From: Siphonodentalium dalli
Lineage: Eukaryota; Mollusca; Scaphopoda; Gadilida; Siphonodentaliidae
Length of the DNA stretch: 64,000 bases
NCBI GenBank assembly: GCA_032622095.1
Contig: CP136065.1
Location: forward strand, 39,187,503 to 39,251,502
Direction of reading: 5' to 3'
The notes under the pieces were generated by a model. It was not told the origin of the DNA and ran no database searches. It worked only from the letters and a program-made list of their open reading frames with translations. The position numbers were made by a program, and so were the translations under genes. Positions 1 through 11,489 of the stretch are shown here, piece after piece; positions within the stretch are counted from its first letter, which is position 1, and every line of letters begins with the position of its first letter.

Positions 1-239
1 TTCTTGTTTATATTAATAACATCCATTGACTGTATTAAACACATGATATTATACCAAATCCAAATTTAGCAATAGTGTCAGTGTCATTGACACTTTCATT
101 TGGCTTAGAAATCATAATATTCAGGTTGTATAAATGCTAAATGGAGCAATCTTCAAAAGAATCTTTTGATATTTGGTTCACCTTTTAAATAAAAACATAC
201 AGGTCATCATTAAGTTGGAGTCAAATATTTATATAATTG

Positions 240-900
240 TGTTCAGTTCGTCCCAAAATGATGTCCATGAGTTTGATTGAACAATTATCCAGATTTTTTT
301 TTTTTATTACCGGTATTTGAGTTCACAAGGTGAATATTTGAAATGAGTTTGCAAACTAGGCTTGGATTGACATTTTCACTGGTTACGACCTTTTAATTTA
401 CATTTTTTGGCATTGAGCACCTTTGAAAAGTTGTCCGGGTGTTATTTTGAAAAATTATTTACAGATTTTTGATATTTGTCACAAGAGGAATATCTTAAAT
501 GAGCTTACAAACTAGGTCTGGCCAGACATTTTTGTCATAGTTATGGCCCTTTGAGTCATTTTTTGGTGTATAGCATCCAGGGAAAAATTGTGTGGGGTTT
601 ATGTTGAACAGTTATCAAAGAATTTGAAAGATTTTCGGTATTTTAGTTTACGAGCAAGACCAGATCTGGAGTTTGCAATCTAGGCCTGGCCAGACATTTT
701 CACAAGAGTTATGTTCCTTTGATCATCATTTTTCGACAAGCAGCACCAAGAAACAAGACCGTGAACCATCCCAGCCACACACTTTTCACTGGAGTTATTG
801 CCATTTGATTTTCATTTTGTTTTGGGAGAAGCAACTTGAAATGGATCTTAGGATATCTCAAACAAATATTAACTGATTTCAATTATTTTTCAGCATATTT
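240..900. repeat. Degenerate tandem repeat, about 155-172 bp period
   Basis: Three diverged units share a core 'AGTTTGCAAACTAGGC' followed by a 'GGCCAGACATTTT' stretch, with cores near 346, 499 and 671. The layout (short text-like units ending in 'GTTATGGCCCTTTGA') is the kind of non-autonomous repeat common in mollusc genomes. The inverted motif GTGTCATTGACACTTTCATT at about 80-100 matches, in reverse, the start of the elements at 33086 and 62082, so this may be an edge of a related element. No coding potential is visible; the 67-codon ORF inside is a chance reading of the repeat. Confidence 0.6.
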
Positions 901-959
901 TGAAAATGCTCTTCCTCAACCTTGCCCATCTAGGCTGGGGCCACCACTGTCGATGACTG

Positions 960-1560
960 CTTGTTTTATTTGGTGAAACAACCACAGCCTGTGCAGAATA
1001 ACAACACTTTAGCTAGATAGAGGGCCATGCATGCCAGAGAGCAGCTTTATTGGCCAGACATATGTGGTAGGTGATTTATCGTCTAACCTTGATATTTATT
1101 TACTTTCATCGACGAATCGAATCGCCAAAGCGCGGGACAGGTATGGTGTGTATGTAATCAGTACTATGCCCCGATGTCATGCCTATAAGTAACCACTAGT
1201 TAACAGTGTATGCAGTGCAATGTAGACCAATGGGTCATTGTAATCGTTTTAATTTGGATACAATTTTGCATTACTGGGTAGATTATTTATTACAAGCTTG
1301 TTCCCAGAAGTACAGTGTTATTGCTGTTCCATATTTACAGATACGTATGGAATGTATGTTCCATATGCATTATTGAACGTACGTTCCATATGCATCTCGT
1401 TGACGTAAAATAACGTACATGACATTCGCCTCAAACATGGAACCGGAACTATAAAATAAAAGCATCATCACACATGACAAAACATGCCCTCTATGTGCCT
1501 AAATAAACCTTTCTAAGTCTGTATGTTTACTGCACGGATTCTAGGACGCAAAGCATGTAA
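960..1560. other. Intergenic, no gene seen
   Basis: AT-rich sequence without an ORF of note. The stretch around 1340-1400 repeats 'GTTCCATATGCAT' twice. I see no exon, RNA gene or transposon end. Confidence 0.5.
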
Positions 1561-1563
1561 TAA

Positions 1564-1666
1564 ACACAGAATGACACGATGTGTAAATGGGTTTCTTGAT
1601 ACAGTGTCACAGAAGGATAGAACTCGAGGCGCTAGCTATCCTTCCGCGTATCGTGTCGTTCTGTGT
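1564..1666. mobile_element. Short foldback MITE or hairpin
   Basis: The left end ACACAGAATGACACGAT pairs with the right end ATCGTGTCGTTCTGTGT (one mismatch). An inner pair GAAGGATAG/CTATCCTTC extends the stem, leaving a small loop with 'GAGGCGCTAGC'. Compact, interrupted-stem palindromes of about 100 bp are typical of foldback MITEs. No target duplication was identified. Confidence 0.6.
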
Positions 1667-2219
1667 ATGTATAGTATTCCCTACTAATGCATGTTTTTTC
1701 ATTGTAAATTGGTTGCAAAAATTGGAAATTGCATCACAAATTGTGATGCGAATCTTGTTAAATTGAGCCCTGCCATCTGTCAGCCTGTTCTCTCATCAGA
1801 CGGTACTCTCCACTTCTGATGTGGCTTCCTTTGCCTTTGGTGTCATGCCGAGATTTGATTTACTTGATGCAATAAAATTTGAACACTAACTTTTCATCGA
1901 GAATATTATTGTACAATTTTCAGGAAAATGTATCGCATATAATAAATAAAATGCTACATTATATGCATACAGAAGTACTTGTCCCAGAAATTTGTAAATT
2001 TTATTGTAGTCACTTTCAGTGGGTGTCTTAAATTTGTATTCGGTCTGTGCAAAATGTTGTTAAATTGACTGTCCAATTAATTTGCATGATTACATCGTTA
2101 CAGGGCAATTCTAAACTTACATGTGTATTTTATGGAGTGATTCATAAACTATGGTAAATATAAGTTAAATTATAAAAATTAATTTTATGATAACCTGTTA
2201 AAGAGATGTGAAACACTCC

Positions 2220-2660
2220 AGTAGGGTGATCCAATAGAAATGGAGAATATTCTTACTCAAAGTTGTTCTTTTTACGAATATTAATCCAAATTGTCAACAC
2301 CTACCATCATTCTGATATATTAATTAAATGCACTGACTTTGGATGGCAAAATCATTTTTGTTTGTTTGTCGCCGATTGTTGCATCTCGAATCCAGATGTA
2401 AATACTACATTCTCCAGGTTGGCATAACACCTGAATACTAACTTTTCATAAACTCGAACAAATCCATAATATGTCTTTAACCTGAACATTTACAGTAAAC
2501 ATCTTCGACACAAATTCATTATTTTTCTATTTCTTGTCGAAAGTAGATCTGTGTTGTTATCTGTAATTTATTGAAATTGGCATACAGTCTCACTTTATAG
2601 TCCAGGCACATAAGACATGAAAGTGGAAAAGTAAGGAAATAAATCGGGGGGGGGGGGGGA
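2220..2660 (+). repeat. Fragments of dispersed repeats, including host repeat H, ending in a G tract
   Basis: 2220-2310 (core 'TAGGGTGATCCAATAGAAAT') matches 23625-23700. 2450-2610 ('CATCTTCGACACAAATTCATTA' region through 'TTATTGAAATTGGC') matches the H copies at 19447, 47565 and 63140. A 15-base G run at about 2645-2659 follows. Divergence is high, so this is an old fragment. Confidence 0.6.
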
Positions 2661-3087
2661 TCTGATTTTTTTTATATTTAGCCATAACATCACAGATGTG
2701 TCACGTAAAGTTCCCTAAAATCCGAGTTGAACTTTCTGAGTTATATAATGTTTTCACAACAGTTATATAGATATTTCACAATCATGGAAATAATTGAATG
2801 CTGTAACAATATTTCAGCCGAAACAAAATGCACTCAATATTGTTTGATTCACAATTCTCGAACCGAAGACACCAATTCAAAGGGAAACTTCAAATTAATT
2901 TTGCAGAAATGGATATGAAATAAAAGACTGAGCCAAAACAATGACGATTTTGAAGGCAAACTGTTGTATTCGATATCGGTTTTCTCGGGCTTCTCAAAAC
3001 ATGAACGCAAGCTTAGAGGTGCCACGATTAATCGTATAATTGACGAACCGTTGATAAAGCCGATACTTGATTACCATTTCCGTCGTC

Positions 3088-3343
3088 GATTAACCCTTTA
3101 CCCAACAAAACGGCCAAAACCGGCCAAATAAAGCTTCAACAGCCTAAAATATCTTCGGTCTGTCTCAATAGAACCATACAAATATGGATATCATTGGAAC
3201 CGGCTCCTTGACCACATTGTGGTAGTTACAGTTATGCCCTGTGCCAATGCATTCTCTTATATATGCGAGTCGACCATAGGTCAACTCGCATATATAAGAG
3301 AATGCATTGGCACAGGGCCGTTCTGTTGGGTAAAGGGTTAATC
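3088..3343. mobile_element. Foldback MITE with TTAACCCTTTACCC ends and an internal perfect hairpin
   Basis: The ends GATTAACCCTTTACCCAAC (3088) and GTTGGGTAAAGGGTTAATC (ending 3343) are exact inverted repeats. Nested inside, 3236-3270 and 3285-3318 form a second near-perfect stem of about 34 bp (GCCCTGTGCCAATGCATTC and so on) with a short loop. Related but diverged elements lie at 5993-6174 and near 41020-41090. Very similar arms imply either recent arrival or gene-conversion-like hairpin repair. No coding capacity. Confidence 0.8.
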
Positions 3344-3594
3344 TCCTTTATTTATTTTGGATGTAGGAAATTGCCAGGTATTATTGAATACCGTGTTTTT
3401 TTTACACAGTTTAATCGACAACCAAAGGTTAAACAACCTTTGATTGTGCATCATAGAGATTCTGACAACATGAGTATACTTAGATGTTACTAGTACAGGC
3501 TATCACTTATCGTGTGGTGACTGCAGAATGAAACTCACTATTACTATTACAATTATTTAATTTGTTCTGAGTCCTGAAATTTCTGGGTGGGGGG

Positions 3595-4937
3595 TAGAGA
3601 TGGGCGGTATTGAAATTTCAATCTCGGTATCAGTAAATTTTCGTTGATTTACCTCTGTATCGGTACAGTAATCGGTATTGCTATTAAATAATAAGATCAA
3701 AGCAGATATTCCCAGTAAATTATTGTAATTCAAGTTTTTAGCTGAACAAAATACATGTATATATGACCACGGTCCACGGATCTACTACATTCATGACAAT
3801 ACCTAAATTAGGCAACAAAATTACCTACGTAATTAAGTAATATTCACAAATCTCTTTGATGATTTACACGCATGTCGTCGCACTGATTTGAAAAGAGTAA
3901 GAGCATGACTACAATATTTTTTCGTGTCAATTGATTTTCGTAACATTTCCATGAGTGAATAGAATTGTGAGTAGTAATCAGTGATCACAATTCACAAATT
4001 TATGAACGTTGGCGCGATGTCATGAAATAGGCAAACCGGCCATGACAATTTCCGAACTGCAGATGCCCAAACCCGCGGGTTCATATTCTCCTCCTTGCAG
4101 CGTGATATACCATTCATGTATACAATTTAAGAGTCCCTCTTATTTGCAGCAGGCAAGCTACCTGTTACACACGATGCCCAAGTGTTAATTTAAAGTTATC
4201 ACGCGATCTTTTTTGTCTGATATAGGCACATATGTATAATAAACCGGTAAGTATATATATGTTTAATAAAGTAATTTATAGTAGGATATAAACATATTTG
4301 TGCACAACTTTCCAAGATATGCTATTTGCAATTGGCAAGATCAGGTTGTATAAAAAATCTGCAATGCGTATATCAATCGCTATTGCATCACCGTCTAATT
4401 ATAAAGTAACCTGTGGGGTTTTCAATTTGTTGTGAACGGGGACCCCCCCCCCCCCCCCCCCCCATAACACGTGCTTCGATTCCACATGCTTCGATCCAAC
4501 TTGGGACACAGATACCGAGTTGCCCACGCATTTTCCATTTGGACGGATACCGAAATTGACACATAATGCTCCAGCTGTGAGTAGTCATATCTCATGATGT
4601 TAGTTACATTGTCATTAATATGTTGTAAAGATCAAAGATGCCGTCGGGCAGCTGTGCCCTTGATGTAACAATGTTGAAATTATAGACTAACACATGCAGT
4701 ACCGACTTGTTACACCGAGTTATCATAATTATCCGATTCTTGTTGCTTACGTTTGAAATGGTCATACAATTCATGCATGTTACGACCGCGGTGACAAGGT
4801 GACGCACATATGTTGGCAACACATGAATAATTTCATTACCGAAAATACGGTATTTTTAGTTTTGATTCGGTACGGTAAAAATGGTATTACGCTGATACAG
4901 ATATCGCACGGTAAATACCGAGTACCGCCCATCTCTA
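3595..4937. mobile_element. hAT-like non-autonomous transposon with 8-bp target duplication
   Basis: The left end TAGAGATGGGCGGTA and right end TACCGCCCATCTCTA are imperfect inverted repeats of about 15 bp. Both are immediately flanked by the octamer GTGGGGGG (3587-3594 and 4938-4945). An 8-bp duplication with short TAG-type ends is characteristic of the hAT superfamily. The interior holds 'CGGTAT' repeats near both ends and a C run of about 20 at 4443-4463, but no transposase ORF. The target is a G-rich tract, so the octamer is partly low complexity and slippage is possible. Confidence 0.7.
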
Positions 4938-4945
4938 GTGGGGGG

Positions 4946-5600
4946 GGGGGCTAATTTTGTGATTGTTATCCACCCTCTGGATGTTTGCTGAAACTTAGTT
5001 TCTGTAACATTAGAATTCCTTCTTTTTAGGAACCGCCGGCGGTCCATCATGCATTCCTATTTTTATATTGTTTGTATGTTTGGCTATTCATAACACTGAA
5101 GTTAATGGCTACGTTCGTTCTAATGAACTCACAATTATTATAACCTTGACATCGCCGAGTGCTAATCGCCGATTCCGATTATCGGAAAATAACTATATCA
5201 CTATATATATTAGAGAGAATTTCGTAAATCCCCGATATAATGTTTCTCTTATACTTCACATCCATTGTTCCTCACACATTTTGAGCATGTTGTCACTCTT
5301 ATGGGACTAGCTATTCGATTTTTGACAAAATTTTATTTCCATTCTATTTTGGCCATTTTGGGACATACATTCTACTAATATGTTTCACGACTAAGCATTG
5401 TTTGTGTATATCTCAAGGTTGTAAGAATTTGGAACTATTTGATCTATATATGACTGCATTCGCATACGGCCTGATGGAAATGCTTCAGAATTTGAACCAC
5501 TCAGAAAAATCAAGATATTTCAAAAAAGCTCAATTTGGATTTTAGGGGACTTTCGCCATGTTGTCCATGAAAAACTTAGCTTTCCCCGATTTTCTTTTCC
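4946..5600. other. Intergenic, no gene seen
   Basis: The 80-codon reading at 5068-5310 has no recognisable domain and sits in AT-rich sequence. I see no exon signals or transposon ends. Confidence 0.4.
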
Positions 5601-5870
5601 CTAGTGAAACCTAAATTTGGCCTTATTATCAACACATAGCCTCTTGATTTTAGAGTTATCCATCTTCATCTGCCATTTGGTCCAATTCTGTCGCTCATCG
5701 ACTGTTTACTGGGCCACTGATAAGTCTCGATGGTAAAAATTAAAATAGTTTTCAAAAATTAATATCTAATAACTCTGAGCTATGATAGGTGGGTGGGTTC
5801 CTTGACTCGAATCAAATAGTTTTTACCCCAAATTCAAATAAATAGTAAACGAGGGGGCGCTTAATCAGAT
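5600..5870 (+). repeat. Fragment of the TTAA-target MITE family
   Basis: 'TTTTAGAGTTATCCATCTTCATC', 'GGGCCACTGATAAG' and 'GGTGGGTTCCTTGACTCGAAT' match interior parts of the MITEs at 28802 and 32340, but both terminal repeats are missing. An old, truncated copy. Confidence 0.55.
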
Positions 5871-5992
5871 TATGCATCTTTAAAATGCACAGAAAAGTTC
5901 AAAACAGACATGGAAAGAGCCATTAGCAGTCATACCAGCCTAAAGTCAAATACATTAAAAACAATCATGGTTTCTAGTTCTTTACTTCCCAC

Positions 5993-6174
5993 TTAACCCT
6001 TTCATGACTGGAGTTTCTTGAAATTTTGTGAAAACCCTGTGCGAGTGCATTCTTTTATACATGTACATAACTTGAGCCAATAAATTATATGATATATGCG
6101 AGGCTCCCCATGAAACTGCACTGGCACAGGGTTATTCATACCGTTCCAGCGCAGCTCCTGTCATGAAAGGGTTA
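5993..6174. mobile_element. MITE with TTAACCCTTTCATGA ends
   Basis: TTAACCCTTTCATGACTGGAG (left) pairs with the inverted CTCCTGTCATGAAAGGGTTA (right). The interior has 'CCCTGTGCGAGTGCATTC' and 'CTGCACTGGCACAGGG', a diverged version of the inner hairpin of the MITE at 3088-3343, so the two belong to one family. Confidence 0.65.
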
Positions 6175-6737
6175 TTCATTATGATAGCATGTATTCTTAT
6201 CGATCAAGGCATATAACAAATTTAATTTTTTTTAGTCATGACATCAGTATTAAATACCTTTGATTCACACTTGATCAAGTAGAGATGATTTCACAAGTTG
6301 TTTAGCATCTGGTAGGTCCCCCCCCCCCCAGCGAAAAAAAACTAAAGAAATAATTTAATAAAAGTATCACCGCCTCTCCTCTGTTTTTTGCCTATCATTG
6401 CCTTAAACACAGGTATATATTTTGTGGTCGTGTTAGATTTTGGTGTTGGTTAACCAATTTTACAAAAATGTATTTTGTGCACCCATACTGGCCTTTTGTG
6501 AGTTATAGAATTTATCCCATTTCTTTGAATTATGTTGCCAATAAACACGCATTTATGATAACGAGGCAGGAATAATAGTTTTAAAGATCATGCACCATGT
6601 GGTCAGTTGAAAGATTTTGTTATCAAATGTGTGCTGAATACACAGAGAAGGTAAGGTGGGTACCCAAAACACTTGTAAGCTGGGTACCCATCGCACCAAA
6701 ATGTAGTGACAATTAATGACACCTTCAGCTTTATTAA

Positions 6738-7115
6738 AGGTACTCAATCCATTTCGATGGTCCCCATATTCGACAACAACATTTTTTGAAATGCCACTTC
6801 AGTTATCAGAATTGATTAAATGCCCAAAAATAATGCTGACCATTTTGTTCAACAAAATTTGGCCAGTTTGTCAAATATCTGACACACAAAAGCCACTTGG
6901 ATGTTAGAGTTATCCATCTTCATCCGCAGTTTGGTTCGGGGCCGTCTTCTCATCGACTTTTTACCAGGCCACTAAAAAGTACTGATGGTGAAATATAATA
7001 GATTTCAAATATTGATATCTGATCACTCTGACTCTGGGTTGGTTCCTGGACTCGAATAAAATATTTTTTACCCTGAAGCCTAAGAAATATTAATTTGCGA
7101 ACGTTTGTTCTGATT
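6738..7115 (+). mobile_element. TTAA-target MITE, 3'-truncated
   Basis: The left end is intact: TTAA at 6734-6737 followed by AGGTACTCAATCC. Interior blocks ('TTTTTTGAAATGCCACTTCAG', 'GGCCACTAAAAAGTACTGATGG') match the full-length copies, but the closing GGATTGAGTACCT is absent. Confidence 0.65.
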
Positions 7116-7639
7116 ATGCATCTTTTAATGTTATTATGAGAGCCAGCAATCCCATGGCAAATTGCCAGAAATTATAGCCAAAATTATGAGCAAGGTGTTT
7201 ATGGGACCAGTCAATGCATGGTAATTTCTTGTTTTCATAGTCAGGTTAGACTCCTGCAAATCACAATTATTTTGTTGAATCAAACCTTGAAAGCAAGCAG
7301 TTAAACACCCTCCCCCTCCCAGATGTAGGCCTACATGTAGCTTCCATCCATAGTTTAAAATATCATGGTACATATACATCATCAATAAATCGCTCCAATT
7401 GTCAATGTTTGCATATTTTCTTGAGTGATCATTTATTAATTTACAACACTATTTCGTTTCCCCACCCCCCCCTCCCCATCCATTGGAATTTTTTTTCTCT
7501 TTCATCTTATTGTTTGCATTTCTTTTCATTAAATTGTTTAATTTTGTTATAAAATTTATTTTCAAGTTATGAAACATGGATATATGGTTTTATAATGGGT
7601 AAAGAATATTGTACATATATTCATATAAAGAAGAAAAAA

Positions 7640-8470
7640 ATTATTTGGTAGTAAACTGAATACATCAACATGTACATTTATTTCCTTTTTAGGCTGACTT
7701 CGCCTGAAGGAATGGAGTTTGCTTCTAACGTGCCAGATATGTCTTGCAGCTGCTAACTGTCAAAGGTACTCAATCCGAATTAAAGCTCGCAAATTACTAT
7801 TTCCTTGGCTTCGGGTGTAAAAAATATTTGATTCGTGTCGAGGAACCCACACATCATAGCTAGGGGTGATCAGATATTGATGTTTGAAATCTATTATTTC
7901 AATTTTAAGTGGCCCAGTAATCTGTCGACGAGAAGAAATTATCTGACCAGATAGCGGATGGAGATCGATAACTCTAAAATCGAGTCGCTTTTTTGTGTCA
8001 GTTATTTGAGAACTGGCAAAAATCCGTTGAACAAAACGTTGATAAATAACAGGTTTTGGGTAATTTTATACTATACTTGACTCTGGTTAGGCTATAATAG
8101 CATTATTTTTGGGCAATTAATCGATTCTGATAACTGAAGTGGCATTTCAAAAAATGTTGTTGTTGGAATCTGATGATATGGGGACTGTCGATCGGATTGA
8201 GTACCTTTAACCTCAGGTATATTCCATTCTGCAACTGATGTATCAGAAAAGGCATTCTTAATAGTTAAAAAATAAGAAAACAATAATTTGGTAGTAAACT
8301 CAATACATCAACATGTACATTTATTTCATTTTTAGGCTGACTTTGCCTGAAGGAATGAAGGATTGGAGTTTGCTTCTTGAATGCCAGATATGGCTTGCTG
8401 CTGCTATCTGTTAACCTCAGGTATATTCCATTCTGCAACTGATGTATCAGAAAATGCATTCTTAATAGTT
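7640..8470 (+). repeat. Local tandem duplication of a ~200-bp segment
   Basis: 'AATTTGGTAGTAAACTSAATAC' through 'GGCTGACTTYGCCTGAAGG' occurs at about 7645-7759 and 8285-8413. 'CCTCAGGTATATTCCATTC' occurs at 8211 and 8415. The first copy is split by the MITE at 7764-8206, so the duplication and insertion order can be read directly. Confidence 0.75.
7764..8206. mobile_element. TTAA-target MITE, full length, with empty site next door
   Basis: The ends AGGTACTCAATCCGA and CGGATTGAGTACCT are flanked by TCAA (7760-7763, one change from TTAA) and TTAA (8207-8210). A duplicated flank at 8285-8470 reads across the same point without the element ('CTGTTAACCTCAGG'), giving an in-window empty site that contains TTAA. 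TTAA targets are known for piggyBac and Kolobok transposons; AGG ends fit Kolobok slightly better, but no transposase is present to decide. Confidence 0.8.
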
Positions 8471-10507
8471 ATACCCCCCACAACAAAGTTAGGGGGTGTA
8501 TACTGGAGTCAGCTCGTCATCCGTCCATCCGTCGTCTGTCCGTGGACACAAATTTGTCCGGAGTTTTTTTTATCAATTTCCGTGAAACTTGGCACAGGCA
8601 TCAACCACCATGGGAACCTGTGCACCTGCGATTATGACATCTGTCAGACTTTTTTTGGTGGAGTTATTCCCCCTGTTTCGACTTAGAAAATTTCTGCAAC
8701 ACGTATAATTTTGTCCAAGCTTTTATTCCTACATTTTTAGGTAAATTTTTAGCTCACCTGAGACAAAGTCTCCGGTGGAGCTATAGTCATCACTCCTTGT
8801 TCGTCGTCCATCCATCCGTCCATTCATCCGTCAACAATTCTTTGAACATCTTCTCCTCTGATTCCATTGGACGGAATGGGTTCATATTTGGTGTGGATGT
8901 TCCCTAGGTGACTCCCATTCAGATTTGTTCAAATGAGGTCACTGGGTCAATTAGTTGCGAAGCCAGGGCCATAACTCTTTCCCTCCATAGTACTTCTTAA
9001 AATGACTTCTTGTCTAGAATCATTGGTCCGATTTAGCTTATATTTGGTATGAAGGGTTCTTGATTGACTGGGGTTCAGATTTGTTCAAATGAGGTCACCA
9101 GGTTGATTAGTTGAGAAACCAGGGCCATAACTGTTCCTCCTTAGTAATGCTTAGAATGACATCTTATCAAGAAACAGTGGGCCGATTTAGCTTATATTTG
9201 GTACTGAGGGAACTTGGGTGACTGGGAATCAGATTTGTTCAAATTGGCTCACTGGGTCAAATAGGTGCAGAACCAGGGACATAACTCTAAAAACAAAAAA
9301 ATTACATTTTTGCATTTTGATCATTGATTTTTAGCTCACCTGAGACAAAGTCTCCGGTGGAGCTATAGTCATCACTGCTCGTCTGTCCGTCCATATTTGG
9401 TATGAAGGATTCTTGGGTGACTGGGGTTCAGATTTGTTCAAATCAGGTCACTGTGTCAAATGTGGGCGGGGCCAGGGACATAACTCCAAATTGTTTTTTT
9501 TTTAGATTTAACTCTTTAGATATCTACTTCTTTTAAAGTGATTATGAACAGTTCTGACTGTTGTGGTCTCCAGAGTCCCAGTCTTACATTTTTGCATTTT
9601 GATCATTGATTTTTAGCTCACCTGAGACAAAGTCTCCGGTGGAGCTATAGTCATCACTGCTCGTCTGTCCGTCCATCCGTCCGACAACAATTCTTTGAAC
9701 ATCTTCTCCTCTGATTCCATTGGACGAAATGGGTTCATATTTGGTGAGGATGTTCCCTAGGTGACTCACATTCAGATTTGTTCAAATGAGTTCACTTGGC
9801 GAAGCCAGGGCCATAACTCTTTCCCTCCATAGTATTCTTAAAATGACTTCTCAGGCTATATGGGTTCATATTTGGTATGAAGGATTCTTGGGTGACTGGG
9901 GTTCAGATTTGTTCAAATCAGGTCACTGTGTCAAATGTGGGCGGGGCCAGGGACATAACTCCAAATTGTTTTTTTTTTAGATTTAACTCTTTAGATATTT
10001 ACTTCTTTTAAAGTGATTATGAACAGTTCTGACTGTTGTGGTCTCCAGAGTCCCAGTCTTATCAGTCTTTGCAGTCTGGTGAGCGACCCCACAGTCATTG
10101 ACTGTCTCGTTTTTTTTAACTTGGCACAAATATTTAGTACCATGGGAACCTGTGCACCTGCGATTATGACGTCTGTCCGACATTTTTTGGTGGAGTTATC
10201 CCCATTTTCCGACTTAGAATTTGTTTTGCAACATGCCTAATTTTGTCCGAGCTTTTTATTTCTATATTTTTAGGTCAATATTTTTAAATCTTGGCACTGA
10301 TATTTAGTACCATGAGAATGTGGGGTTATTCCCCTTTTTCGACTTGCATAATTTTGTTGGAGCTTTTATTCCTACATTTTTCGGTCAATAGGTTTAAGAT
10401 TACGGTTAGGTTTGTGCACCTGCAATGGGAACTGTTATTTTATAATTTTAACTAAATGTTTACTCACATGTGAAACATCTTAGTATTTTAAAAACACAGG
10501 GGGGTAT
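8471..10507. mobile_element. ATACCCCCC-ended dispersed element with nested AGCTCACC-type units
   Basis: The ends are ATACCCCCCACAAC (8471) and AGGGGGGTAT (ending 10507). The inner ends read 'TGTATACTGGAGTC...CGTCCATCC' and 'TGGCACAAATATTTAGTACCATGGGAACCTG', the latter near both 8590 and 10125, so the interior is partly duplicated. Units beginning TTAGCTCACCTGAGACAAAG at about 8750, 9332 and 9614 are inserted or amplified within it, each followed by 'TCTCCGGTGGAGCTATAGTC' and CCGTCCATCCGTC microsatellite. No transposase is visible. I recall similar repeats from bivalves, but cannot name the family. Confidence 0.55.
9985..10112 (+). repeat. ~120-bp module also present inverted at 39305-39424
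   Basis: The stretch beginning 'TTAAAGTGATTATGAACAG' and running through 'CCCCACAGTCATTGACTG' is repeated in reverse complement at 39305-39424 with few changes, and in part at 9535-9587. It reads as a mobile or locally copied module with no coding content. Confidence 0.65.
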
Positions 10508-10509
10508 CC

Positions 10510-11160
10510 TTAGTCCCATTGGGACAGTCACACCTTTTGGACTTGTTTGAGTGCGACAAAGTTATAAGTTAGTTCATAGGCTATATGCCAACATGGGGAA
10601 TTTAGCATTCCACTAAAAAATCACCGAAAAATTCAAAGAAATTGATCGTACCACTCCATAGAAAACATCATTAGAACTATGCTCATTTCCCTGGCCGCTG
10701 TAGCTTCCTACTGTGCATGTCTTATAAGTCACAGCCGGCTACAGCTTTTTTGCTCAAATACACTCAACAATACGCCATATGGTATGGTATGAGTAAATTC
10801 CGCCGATGACTTGTCCGCGCACCCCCATCAGATGGGGTAGAATCCTACAATGTACTATATTATACAAACATGTTTTTATATCGTAAAGTCACCCTCTAAA
10901 TGCGAAGCCACAGTAGACCTGAAATCGGCCTTTGACCTGCGCACAGTGGACCTCAAACTTGGATGAGCCTTTGATCTGTGTTGCGGCACATGTAAGCGAA
11001 CCCGCCGACGTTGCTGAAACGTCCCATTACTGCGTCACACATCGAATGCTACAATGTACTATATATACACACAGTTATGTAGATTGAAGAGAGATAACTC
11101 TATTAAGCCATCACCTGGAATGTCAACTTTACACCCCCAAGGGAGGAATTTAGACAGGAA
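10510..11160. other. Intergenic, no gene seen
   Basis: No convincing ORF, RNA gene or transposon end. Ordinary AT-rich sequence. Confidence 0.4.
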
Positions 11161-11169
11161 TTTTGCCAT

Positions 11170-11486
11170 TAATCTGTGGATCGTATGGTTCTTTAACGTG
11201 CACACATGGTTGTATACGGGACAGGGACAGCCATTAACTTCCCCACCCGATAGAAGTTCATAGAACGGCGTGATCAAACCAGTGTCATCCCTGTACATGA
11301 CACCGTGCGGGAGAGGATTACCGCTTAACGACACCTCAGCGAAGCATACACGGTACTTTATATAGGCACACGCAAAACTCCCGATTTTTGTTTTGTCGAG
11401 GATCGAGGTAAATCGATCCGGGGTCCAAGCGAAAGTCTCTGGCCAATAGTCAAACACACTAACCACTCAGCCATCACACTCCCATG
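11170..11486 (-). mobile_element. SINE-like element with tRNA-type head
   Basis: On the minus strand from about 11486 the sequence has a tRNA A-box-like 'TGGCTGAGTGGTTAGTGTG' as in tRNA-Ser-derived SINEs. The GC-richer body ends near 11190 with 'GCACGTTAAAGAACC', a phrase I associate with conserved central domains of invertebrate SINEs. A clear B box is not visible. The 135-codon minus-strand reading across it is a by-product of the higher GC. Confidence 0.45.
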
Positions 11487-11489
11487 AAC

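Noticed and set aside
11059-11466. 135-codon minus-strand ORF as a gene
   Set aside because: Overlaps the SINE-like element and follows its GC-rich body; no domain seen.
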